Part shown: positions 1 through 4,951 of the stretch, one piece after another
Numbering within the stretch: position 1 is the first letter of the stretch
How the letters are laid out: each line of letters opens with the position of its first letter
Assembly: GCA_029933115.1 (NCBI GenBank)
Contig: JAOZOT010000191.1
Span: forward strand, 1-6,794
Reading direction: 5' to 3'
Length of the DNA: 6,794 nucleotides
Origin: Anaerolineae bacterium
GTDB taxonomy: Bacteria; Chloroflexota; Anaerolineae; E26-bin7
Notes under the pieces: model-generated
What the model saw: the letters and a program-made list of their open reading frames with translations, nothing else
Databases searched by the model: none
Told to the model about the DNA's origin: nothing
Translations under genes and position numbers: made by a program

Positions 1-50
1 GGTCGTTAGCGACTCAAGTCGCCACTACGAGCATTTTTCAGACACGCTGT
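1..50. repeat. Palindromic intergenic repeat, edge copy (right half plus 3' tail)
   Basis: Positions 1-50 match 4890-4939 with two substitutions (t/c at 6, a/g at 12), so this is the right half of the element present twice at 4763-4939; the left half lies outside the window. It contains the local stem 7-13 / 21-27 around a 7-nt loop, then the right outer arm ending ACTACGAGC (24-32), then the tail ATTTTTCAGACACGCTGT (33-50) that also follows copy 2. Just after the tail, CTGTC-A-GACAG (47-57) is an 11-bp palindrome not found in the other copies. On the minus strand the element lies about 50 bp downstream of the cupin stop codon, so it would be in that gene's 3' region. Confidence 0.85.
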
Positions 51-98
51 CAGACAGTTTGCGAGGAGCCTTCCAAGGCCGGCGAATTTGAGGGGGAG

Positions 99-416
99 TT
101 ACTCGGCGAACAGGTCTTTGGCTTTGAACATGAGCACCAAGGCCCCTTTATCCGAACGGGAGCGATGCATCTGGTTGGCTTTGGCCACCAGCGCCTCGTT
201 TTGGCGCAGGAGCACGCTCCGCCCATCGGGGTAATCAATGTAAATCTCTCCCTCCAATACCAGGTAAAGCTCATCCTTGGTATGTTGATGGAAGACGTAT
301 GCTCCTTTGAAACGGCTGAGATAGGCGCAATAGTCGTCCACCTGTCCCAGTACAACATGGGTGAAAGGTTGAGTCAGCTCAGCAGCAGCCTGGGCGATGC
401 TTGTCTTTTCGGGCAT
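99..416 (-). CDS. Small single-domain cupin protein (105 aa)
   Basis: This is a single beta-barrel cupin with a complete metal site. Motif 1 is visible as G38, H43-x-H45, E49 and G56, and motif 2 supplies H84, giving the usual three-His one-Glu set. Small cupins of this type bind a divalent metal and act as isomerases, dioxygenases, sugar-binding or regulatory proteins; nothing here fixes the substrate, and no DNA-binding or other domain is fused. No signal peptide is seen, so it is probably cytoplasmic. The start chosen is the ATG at 416-414 because AAGGAGGT lies five bases upstream of it (421-428). A GTG 60 bases further up (476) has no Shine-Dalgarno and would add a Pro/Arg-rich stretch outside the fold. 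The gene is transcribed away from the glycoside-hydrolase/PA14 gene from its own promoter. A role linked to that gene is possible but unproven. Confidence 0.85.
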   Translation of the reverse strand: MPEKTSIAQAAAELTQPFTHVVLGQVDDYCAYLSRFKGAYVFHQHTKDELYLVLEGEIYIDYPDGRSVLLRQNEALVAKANQMHRSRSDKGALVLMFKAKDLFAE

Positions 417-420
417 CACG

Positions 421-428
421 ACCTCCTT
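421..428 (-). promoter_or_regulatory. Ribosome binding site deciding the cupin start
   Basis: On the minus strand AAGGAGGT precedes ATG (416-414), with five bases (tcgtg) between GGAGG and the ATG. This is a full-length anti-SD match at good spacing and is the reason for rejecting the upstream GTG at 476. Confidence 0.85.
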
Positions 429-467
429 CAAGGGAAGCGGCGGGGGTCTTTTCTTGGCCGGGACTCT

Positions 468-493
468 GGGCCGCACAGCGAGTTGTGCGACCC
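468..493 (-). promoter_or_regulatory. Hairpin in the cupin 5' leader (candidate operator or regulatory RNA stem)
   Basis: Arms 468-477 and 484-493 enclose a 6-nt loop. Read on the minus strand the arms are GGGTCGCACA and TGTGCGGCCC, pairing over 10 bp with one G.U. On the plus strand the same position is a C.A mismatch, so RNA pairing favours the cupin transcript. It lies between the cupin promoter (predicted transcription start about 505) and its Shine-Dalgarno, with no U-tract after it, so it is not an intrinsic terminator. It could be a leader stem or a dyad bound by a repressor; no regulator is encoded in the window. Confidence 0.5.
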
Positions 494-511
494 TCGGTGG
501 GCCTCTTGTTC

Positions 512-540
512 ATTATACGCTATCTGCCTCTCCAGGTCAA
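512..540 (-). promoter_or_regulatory. Sigma-70 type promoter for the cupin gene
   Basis: On the minus strand the -35 is TTGACC (540-535) and the -10 is a perfect TATAAT (517-512), with exactly 17 bp between them. Transcription would start near 505 and give an untranslated leader of about 90 nt containing the 468-493 hairpin. It faces away from the plus-strand promoter at 616-644; the two -35 boxes are about 75 bp apart. Confidence 0.75.
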
Positions 541-553
541 GGTTGAGGTCAGA

Positions 554-568
554 TGGGGTATGTCCCCA
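554..568. promoter_or_regulatory. Small dyad TGGGG-TATGT-CCCCA between the divergent promoters
   Basis: A 15-bp interrupted palindrome (5-bp arms, 5-bp centre) lies between the -35 boxes of the two divergent promoters (535-540 minus and 616-621 plus). The position would suit an operator controlling both, but the arms are short and could occur by chance. The rest of 541-615 shows no coding frame or other structure. Confidence 0.25.
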
Positions 569-615
569 GAGTGCCGGAGAGTGGACATAAAAGCAGAAAA
601 ACGGCCACAAACTAA

Positions 616-644
616 TTGTCAGGGTTTTTGGAATGTGTTATAAT
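616..644 (+). promoter_or_regulatory. Strong extended -10 sigma-70 type promoter for the GH-like/PA14 gene
   Basis: TTGTCA (616-621) and a perfect TATAAT (639-644) are separated by 17 bp, with an extended -10 TG at 636-637. This is the best promoter in the window. The predicted start near 651 leaves a leader of about 145 nt before the GTG at 797. The predicted 5' end falls right at the AAGGAGGT at 652-659. The -10 also contains the ATG (643) of a 47-codon frame, which argues that this ATG is not used by transcripts from this promoter. Confidence 0.75.
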
Positions 645-786
645 GTCAGTTAAGGAGGTACATGCCTGGAACTTTCGTTTCGGCCCTGACCCCGCTAATC
701 GCGCCGATGTCACCTCCGGTGATCTGATGGACACCATCGTTAAATACTGGGGACGCAACACCATACGACCCTCAAAAAGTGAGTAG
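643..786 (+). other. Leader region with overlapping small open frames (uncertain coding)
   Basis: Three frames are possible. (a) A 47-codon frame from ATG 643 to TAG 784-786 has protein-like composition, but its ATG sits inside the -10 box and has no Shine-Dalgarno. (b) A 21-codon frame, ATG 662 to TGA 725-727, is preceded by a perfect AAGGAGGT (652-659) at short spacing (3 nt from GGAGG). It lies in the same frame as the large gene downstream. (c) ATG 727, overlapping the TGA of (b) as TGATG and in frame with (a), gives 19 codons ending at TAG 786. That stop overlaps the Shine-Dalgarno (785-789) of the large gene, as in translational coupling. None resembles a protein family I recognise. This could be a leader peptide chain, a small gene, or the decayed end of one. 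Confidence 0.35.
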
Positions 787-789
787 GAG
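785..789 (+). promoter_or_regulatory. Ribosome binding site deciding the start of the large gene
   Basis: AGGAG lies 7 nt before GTG 797. The only earlier in-frame start, GTG 779, is preceded by an A-run and has no Shine-Dalgarno; an in-frame TGA at 725-727 closes the frame further up. Confidence 0.65.
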
Positions 790-796
790 AAGAGCA

Positions 797-3700
797 GTGT
801 TCAAGCAAATTCTGAATCTGTTGAAGGGGGGAAGACAGTCCGCCGTGGCGCCCGTGGCCGCCGGGCCTTTCTACAGCGGCTGGGCTATGGAAGCTTACCC
901 TGAGATGAGCGCCTCGGAGATGCGGGCCATCGTCCGCCGCCAGAAAGAAGAAGGCTGCAACGTGGTCTGGATCGGCCACAACAACCCAGGAGTGGTAGAT
1001 CAGCACAAGGTCGAGCCGGGGCTGTCTTACGCCGTCTATCGGGCCTATGCCGATAGCACTCATCCCCGCCACAGCCAGGCACAAGCTATGGTGGAGGCCC
1101 AGCACCGCCTGTTGACGGCCTGCCGGGCAGAAGGTATGCCGGTCGTCTTCCCTGTGGGTTACCAGATTCAGATGGGAGAGAGCTGGGAGCAGGCTCACCC
1201 CGGCGACCTGACTACCGATTACAACGGCCGGCCGCTGAACATCGGTGGCCACAACGCCTCCTTCTTTTCAACAGCCTACCAGACTGACATCCGCACCTAC
1301 TATCGTTGGGCTTACCAGCAGTTTGTGCTCCCCTATCGAGACATCATTATGATGGTGAACCTGTCGGACGAGCCGCAAGGGGGCGACTACTCGATCCACG
1401 CCGATGAAGTTTTCCGCCAACGATATGGTTATGGCATGAGAGAAGTCGGTGCCGACCGGGAGCGGTTGCAAGCTCTGGGAGCCTTCCAGGCACGCTACAT
1501 TGTGGAGTACGCCATCTGGAGTGCCAACCTCTGGCAGGTCATCGCCCCCGGCGTGCGGACCACCATGTCCTTCTGTGGTCATCTGGCGCGCTATGCCCAC
1601 TTTCTGCCCGAGATCGAGCCTCTCTTCAGAGGCACCCCGGCCAACTTTACCGTGACGTTCGACGCCTATCCCCGAGATGGCTCTTACACCGATCCTGTCA
1701 CCGACAGCGACATCACCGGCCTGTTCATCCTGGCCCGCGCCCTGGGGCGATACTCGGCCCGCTACAATCGCCCCCTGTGGCTGTGGTCCACGGCCAACAG
1801 TTGGGGGCTGGGACAGGCCAGCCGTGACAAGGCCGACATCGCCGACGCTGCGGCCAATGCTCTCTACCTAGCTCAACTGATAGCCCAGGCCGGAGGACAT
1901 CTGGAGGGCATCGTTTTCTGGAACTATAACGTCAAGCAGCAGGGGCTTTACAACGATACCAACCCCATCGTCTACGATCCTGATGAAATGTTTCACCGGG
2001 TCTCAGGGGCGGGCTTGTGGGCGCGGGCAGCTATGGCCGGTGACTCAGAGCCGGTGCGGGTGTTGATCTTTGCTCCGGCCGCTCACACTTACGAGGTCAT
2101 CGGCAGCACCAAAACCTGGCTCCACGTCTTCTCCAACTATCGCTTCTGGGACCTGAACGCTTTGGCGCGGAACAACGTCAACTGCGACCTCACCCTGCGC
2201 CTGACGGCCGACAAGCTGGAAGGGATGGCCACTGTGTTGCTCCTGGCCTATAGCCCCCGTCACCTTGACGACGATGAGTTGTCTCTGTTGCGGACCTTCT
2301 TAGCCGGTGGCGGCACGGTTGTGGCCAAGCGGTCCGTGGCCGACCGGTTGGTGTCGGCTCTATCCAGCCCTCAGACCACTGCCCTGACCCCTTATCTGAC
2401 CCGGATCACCTCTGCGAGCGGCGGCGTTCTGTACTCCTCGGACCACGATGTGGAGCGCATCTTTTCTGATACCTACCGTGGAGAACTGGGTGGCTTCTGG
2501 CAGGAGGTGCTGGGGCTCAACAGGCTGCACGAAGGTTACGTCGTCGCCGGCAAGGATCACGTTCTGCTTTACAATATCGCCGGCCGGCCGGTGGCCTTTG
2601 ACGTGGATGTCCCTTTTGCCTACCGGGGGAGCAGGTATCACCGCAACGGAAGTCCGGCCGCCGAACTGAGAGGTACCGGCGCCCTGCGTGCTATCCTGGA
2701 ACATCACGAATACGCCTGGCTGGAGCGGGCGGAGGAGCCACCTCGTCAGAGCTTCCGGGGCGAATATTATGACAACGTTTCCCTCAGTGGGGCGCCGGCT
2801 TTTGTCCGCGACGAGCCGTGGGTAGACTTTGACTGGGGGGAAGGCTCACCGGGTGCCGGCCTGGGGGTGGACTTGTTCTCGGTGCGCTGGGTGGGACGAT
2901 GGACTTTTGCTCAGGCGGGGCGATACCGCTTCCACACCTTGACTGATGACGGGGTGCGACTGTGGGTGGACGACCAACTGGTTATTGACGATTGGCACGA
3001 CCACCCGGCCACAGAGCGCACAGGAGACGTCTTTCTGAGCGCCGGAGAGCACGAGATTCGGATGGAGTACTACGAGAACCGGGGCTTTGCTGTGGCCGGG
3101 CTGTGGTGGGAACTGAAGCCGCAGGTGGAGGGCTTCCGAGGGGAGTACTTTGATAATCCTCACCTGGCCGGGACTCCGGTCTTTGTCCGTGACGACGCAG
3201 CTATTGACTTTGATTGGGGCGAAGGGTCACCGGGCGCCGGTCTGGTTGCGGACCGTTTCTCGGTCCGCTGGACAGGCCGGCAGTTGTTCGAGGCCGGGAC
3301 CTACCGCTTTCACACTCTGACCGACGATGGAGTACGACTGTGGGTGGACGGCCGGTTGCTCATAGATGACTGGCACGACCATCCAGCCCTGGAGCGCACC
3401 GCCGACGTGGCCCTGACGGCCGGTGAGCATGACATCAAGATGGAATATTATGAAAACGGCGGTTTCGCTGTGGCCAAGCTGTGGTGGGAGCTGGAACCCC
3501 AGGTCGAGGGCTTTTACGGGGAGTATTTCAACAATGCCGACTTGAGGGGTACACCGGCTTTCACCCGTGAGGAGACGGTCATTGACTTTGACTGGGGCCT
3601 TGGCTCGCCCGGCGTTAGCCTGGGGGTGGATCACTTCTCAGTCCGGTGGACGGGTGAGCTGACCTTTGCGGCCGACACCTACCGCTTTTTCACCCTGGCT

Positions 3701-4258
3701 GATGACGGGGTGCGGCTGTGGGTGGACGGCCAATTGCTCATAGATGACTGGAGCGATCACCCGGCCACCTACCGCAGTGCCGAGGTCACCCTGAGCGCGG
3801 GCCGGCACGAGATCAAAATGGAGTATTACGAGAAAACCGGCCTGGCCCTGGCCAAGCTGTGGTGGGTCCCTCGGGATAAGGTCGAGACTTTCCGCGGAGA
3901 ATATTTCAACAATCCCACCCTGAGCGGCCCACCGGCTCTGGTGCGTGACGATGAGGTCATTGATTTCGACTGGGGGGCGGGTTCGCCGGCGCCGGAGATA
4001 AGCAGCGATCGATTTTCGGTGCGCTGGACAGGGAAGCGGACCTTTGAGGCGGGCACCTATCGTTTCCACGCTCTGACCGACGACGGGGTGCGGGTGTGGG
4101 TGGACGGGCGGTTGCTCATTGACCGGTGGCACGACCACCCGCCGAGCCATTACCAGGCCGAGGTGACCCTCAGCGCCGGGCAGCACGACATCAAGGTCGA
4201 GTATTACGAGAGGGGCGGGGGGGCTGTAGCCAAGTTCTGGTGGGGCCGAGTCGCATGA
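797..4258 (+). CDS. Glycoside-hydrolase-like protein (GH42/beta-galactosidase architecture) with four C-terminal PA14 domains
   Basis: The protein has 1153 residues from GTG 797. Residues about 23-410 read as a TIM-barrel sugar hydrolase of the beta-galactosidase kind: SDEP with E192 as likely acid/base, a following FRQRYG like the GH42 FRRWL..YG stretch, FDAYP at 288-292, and GIVFWNYN near 371 as the last strand. Residues about 418-530 look like the class I glutaminase-fold trimerisation domain of GH42 enzymes, followed by a beta-rich linker to about 650. Four PA14 domains then begin near 652, 780, 906 and 1032, period 126 residues, each with the DDGVR(L/V)WVD signature (DD at 717, 843, 969, 1095), FSVRW and EYYE...WW. 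PA14 domains are carbohydrate-binding or adhesive, and the paired Asp binds calcium in relatives. Odd points: the strand expected to carry the nucleophile reads LWLWSTANSW (327-336) without Glu, and no signal peptide is clear, although such proteins normally act outside the cell. Substrate unknown. Confidence 0.75.
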   Translation: MFKQILNLLKGGRQSAVAPVAAGPFYSGWAMEAYPEMSASEMRAIVRRQKEEGCNVVWIGHNNPGVVDQHKVEPGLSYAVYRAYADSTHPRHSQAQAMVEAQHRLLTACRAEGMPVVFPVGYQIQMGESWEQAHPGDLTTDYNGRPLNIGGHNASFFSTAYQTDIRTYYRWAYQQFVLPYRDIIMMVNLSDEPQGGDYSIHADEVFRQRYGYGMREVGADRERLQALGAFQARYIVEYAIWSANLWQVIAPGVRTTMSFCGHLARYAHFLPEIEPLFRGTPANFTVTFDAYPRDGSYTDPVTDSDITGLFILARALGRYSARYNRPLWLWSTANSWGLGQASRDKADIADAAANALYLAQLIAQAGGHLEGIVFWNYNVKQQGLYNDTNPIVYDPDEMFHRVSGAGLWARAAMAGDSEPVRVLIFAPAAHTYEVIGSTKTWLHVFSNYRFWDLNALARNNVNCDLTLRLTADKLEGMATVLLLAYSPRHLDDDELSLLRTFLAGGGTVVAKRSVADRLVSALSSPQTTALTPYLTRITSASGGVLYSSDHDVERIFSDTYRGELGGFWQEVLGLNRLHEGYVVAGKDHVLLYNIAGRPVAFDVDVPFAYRGSRYHRNGSPAAELRGTGALRAILEHHEYAWLERAEEPPRQSFRGEYYDNVSLSGAPAFVRDEPWVDFDWGEGSPGAGLGVDLFSVRWVGRWTFAQAGRYRFHTLTDDGVRLWVDDQLVIDDWHDHPATERTGDVFLSAGEHEIRMEYYENRGFAVAGLWWELKPQVEGFRGEYFDNPHLAGTPVFVRDDAAIDFDWGEGSPGAGLVADRFSVRWTGRQLFEAGTYRFHTLTDDGVRLWVDGRLLIDDWHDHPALERTADVALTAGEHDIKMEYYENGGFAVAKLWWELEPQVEGFYGEYFNNADLRGTPAFTREETVIDFDWGLGSPGVSLGVDHFSVRWTGELTFAADTYRFFTLADDGVRLWVDGQLLIDDWSDHPATYRSAEVTLSAGRHEIKMEYYEKTGLALAKLWWVPRDKVETFRGEYFNNPTLSGPPALVRDDEVIDFDWGAGSPAPEISSDRFSVRWTGKRTFEAGTYRFHALTDDGVRVWVDGRLLIDRWHDHPPSHYQAEVTLSAGQHDIKVEYYERGGGAVAKFWWGRVA
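2750..4255 (+). repeat. Four in-frame tandem PA14-encoding repeats (378-bp period)
   Basis: The segment codes for four consecutive PA14 units beginning near 2753, 3134, 3512 and 3890; the spacing is 381, 378 and 378 bp, and the DDG codons at 2945, 3323, 3701 and 4079 are exactly 378 bp apart. Blocks such as the codons for GEY(F/Y), DFDWG, FSVRW, DDGVR, WVDG and EYYE recur in each copy with mostly synonymous differences, so the units arose by duplication and have diverged moderately. Unit 4 ends the protein just after its WWG. The array could expand or shrink by recombination, and short-read assembly could miscount the copies. Confidence 0.85.
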
Positions 4259-4261
4259 TCT

Positions 4262-4720
4262 TCAACGCTGCCAGTCTTTGAGCGCTCGCTCCATCTCGCG
4301 GCCGGCCTCGCGTTTGGCGATAGCTCGTCGTTTGTCGTAGAGCTTTTTGCCCCGCACCAGGGCAATTTCTACTTTGGCCCGGTTGTTCCTGAGATAGAGG
4401 CGCAGGGGCACGATGGTGTAGCCTTTCTCCTGAGCTTTACCCTGCAGGCGGTTGATCTCGCGGCGGTGCATGAGCAGTTTGCGGTCTCGCCTGGGCTCAT
4501 GATTCTGGCGGCTGGCCTGCTTATAAGGGGCAATGTGGGTGTTCAGCAGCCAGAGTTCACCGTTTCTGACCTGGACGTAACTGTCGCGCAGGTTGACGCG
4601 CCCTGCTCTGATGGACTTTATCTCGCTGCCGGTCAGGACTATGCCTGCCTCGTGGGTTTCTTCGATGAAGTAATCGTGGTAGGCTTTGCGGTTGGTAGCG
4701 ATGGTCCTTTCGCTTTTCAT
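4262..4720 (-). CDS. smpB: SsrA-binding protein SmpB
   Basis: SmpB binds tmRNA and brings it to stalled ribosomes for trans-translation; it acts in the cytoplasm. The 152 residues match the usual length of 150-160. The family landmarks are present in order: NRKAYHDYFIEE near 10-21, the signature EAGIVLTGSEIKSIRAG (24-40), NLRDSYV, LLNTHIAPY (58-66), NHEPRRDRKLLMHRREI, then VPLRLYLRNNRAKVEIALVRGKKLYDKR, and the basic C-terminal tail KREAGREMERALK that enters the mRNA path. The ATG at 4720 is preceded by AAGGCGG about 10 bases upstream, a modest ribosome site. It lies downstream of the S41 peptidase gene on the same strand, separated by 228 bp holding the repeat pair. Its stop is 3 bp from the stop of the convergent GH-like/PA14 gene. 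It appears intact. Confidence 0.97.
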   Translation of the reverse strand: MKSERTIATNRKAYHDYFIEETHEAGIVLTGSEIKSIRAGRVNLRDSYVQVRNGELWLLNTHIAPYKQASRQNHEPRRDRKLLMHRREINRLQGKAQEKGYTIVPLRLYLRNNRAKVEIALVRGKKLYDKRRAIAKREAGREMERALKDWQR

Positions 4721-4753
4721 GGCTTGACCGCCTTGGGCAGGGATGAGAGGCGG

Positions 4754-4763
4754 GAAGATCTTC
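4754..4763. repeat. Perfect 10-bp palindrome GAAGATCTTC in the smpB leader
   Basis: This palindrome directly abuts, on the smpB side, the first palindromic repeat. It may be an operator half-site pair or simply the flank at which the repeat was inserted. It is short, so chance occurrence is possible. No -35/-10 pair for smpB could be made out in 4721-4763. Confidence 0.3.
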
Positions 4764-4840
4764 GCTCGTAGTAACGACTTCGGTCGTTTTTAGCCGCAGA
4801 GCACCGGTCGTTAGTGGCTCAAGTCGCCACTACGAGCATT
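4763..4840. repeat. Palindromic intergenic repeat, copy 1
   Basis: This 78-bp unit repeats at an 84-bp offset (4847-4924) with two differences (4811 and 4815). Outer arms 4764-4780 and 4821-4837 are complementary over 17 bp except for two A.C positions on the plus strand. On the minus strand these become G.U, so GCTCGTAGTGGCGACTT pairs fully with the other arm. Two smaller stems compete with that fold: 4773-4778/4783-4788 around TTCG, and 4812-4818/4826-4832 around a 7-nt loop. This copy lacks the 3' tail shared by copy 2 and the edge copy. No reading frame is evident. The form recalls REP-like or MITE-like elements. Confidence 0.85.
4773..4791 (+). terminator. UUCG-tetraloop hairpin with short T-tract (possible plus-strand terminator), copy 1
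   Basis: AACGAC-TTCG-GTCGTT is a perfect 6-bp stem closed by the very stable C(UUCG)G loop, followed by TTT, so T5 overlaps the stem end. It is oriented to stop plus-strand transcripts, such as read-through from the GH-like/PA14 gene running antisense through smpB. The U-tract is short, so efficiency is uncertain. Confidence 0.4.
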
Positions 4841-4846
4841 GGGCGG

Positions 4847-4939
4847 CGCTCGTAGTAACGACTTCGGTCGTTTTTAGCCGCAGAGCACCGGTCGCTAGCG
4901 GCTCAAGTCGCCACTACGAGCATTTTTCAGACACGCTGT
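4847..4939. repeat. Palindromic intergenic repeat, copy 2 with 3' tail
   Basis: This copy has the same architecture as copy 1 (outer arms 4848-4864 and 4905-4921) plus the tail ATTTTTCAGACACGCTGT (4922-4939), which is also present after the edge copy at 33-50. The full unit is therefore at least 93 bp. The tail ends 9 bp from the S41 stop codon. As at the left edge, the element lies downstream of a minus-strand gene in the same orientation. The stem 4896-4902/4910-4916 carries a C.A on the plus strand but a G.U on the minus strand. Confidence 0.85.
4857..4875 (+). terminator. UUCG-tetraloop hairpin with short T-tract (possible plus-strand terminator), copy 2
   Basis: This is identical to the hairpin at 4773-4791, 84 bp further on, giving two such hairpins in series. 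Copy 2 also has ATTTTT directly after its right outer arm (4921), so the long stem too is followed by a U-tract on the plus strand. Confidence 0.4.
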
Positions 4940-4951
4940 TAAGCGCGCTTA
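4940..4951. repeat. 12-bp perfect palindrome TAAGCGCGCTTA over the S41 stop codon
   Basis: The palindrome includes the S41 stop codon (TTA at 4949-4951, TAA on the coding strand) and begins right after the repeat tail. It has no loop sequence or U-tract of its own, so it is not a convincing terminator. It may mark the junction where the repeat joined the gene end. Confidence 0.3.

Noticed and set aside
61..98. Intrinsic terminator for the cupin gene
   Set aside because: The only stem there (GCCT-TCCA-AGGC) is 4 bp with no U-tract on the minus strand.
417..476. Longer cupin starting at GTG 476
   Set aside because: It has no ribosome site and the added 20 residues are Pro/Arg/Lys-rich outside the cupin fold, while ATG 416 has AAGGAGGT at good spacing.
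779..796. GTG 779 as the start of the GH-like/PA14 gene
   Set aside because: There is no Shine-Dalgarno before it. GTG 797 has AGGAG 7 nt upstream. Kept only as an alternative because of the RRAVFK stretch.
3638..4186. Long minus-strand open frame opposite the PA14 repeats (and similar ones at 740-1252, 3227-3634)
   Set aside because: These are antisense shadows of the high-GC PA14/GH coding frame. They repeat with the PA14 period and show no domain or ribosome site.
4763..4939. CRISPR array
   Set aside because: There are only two adjacent units plus one distant, with internal palindromes, a 6-bp junction instead of spacers, and no cas genes.
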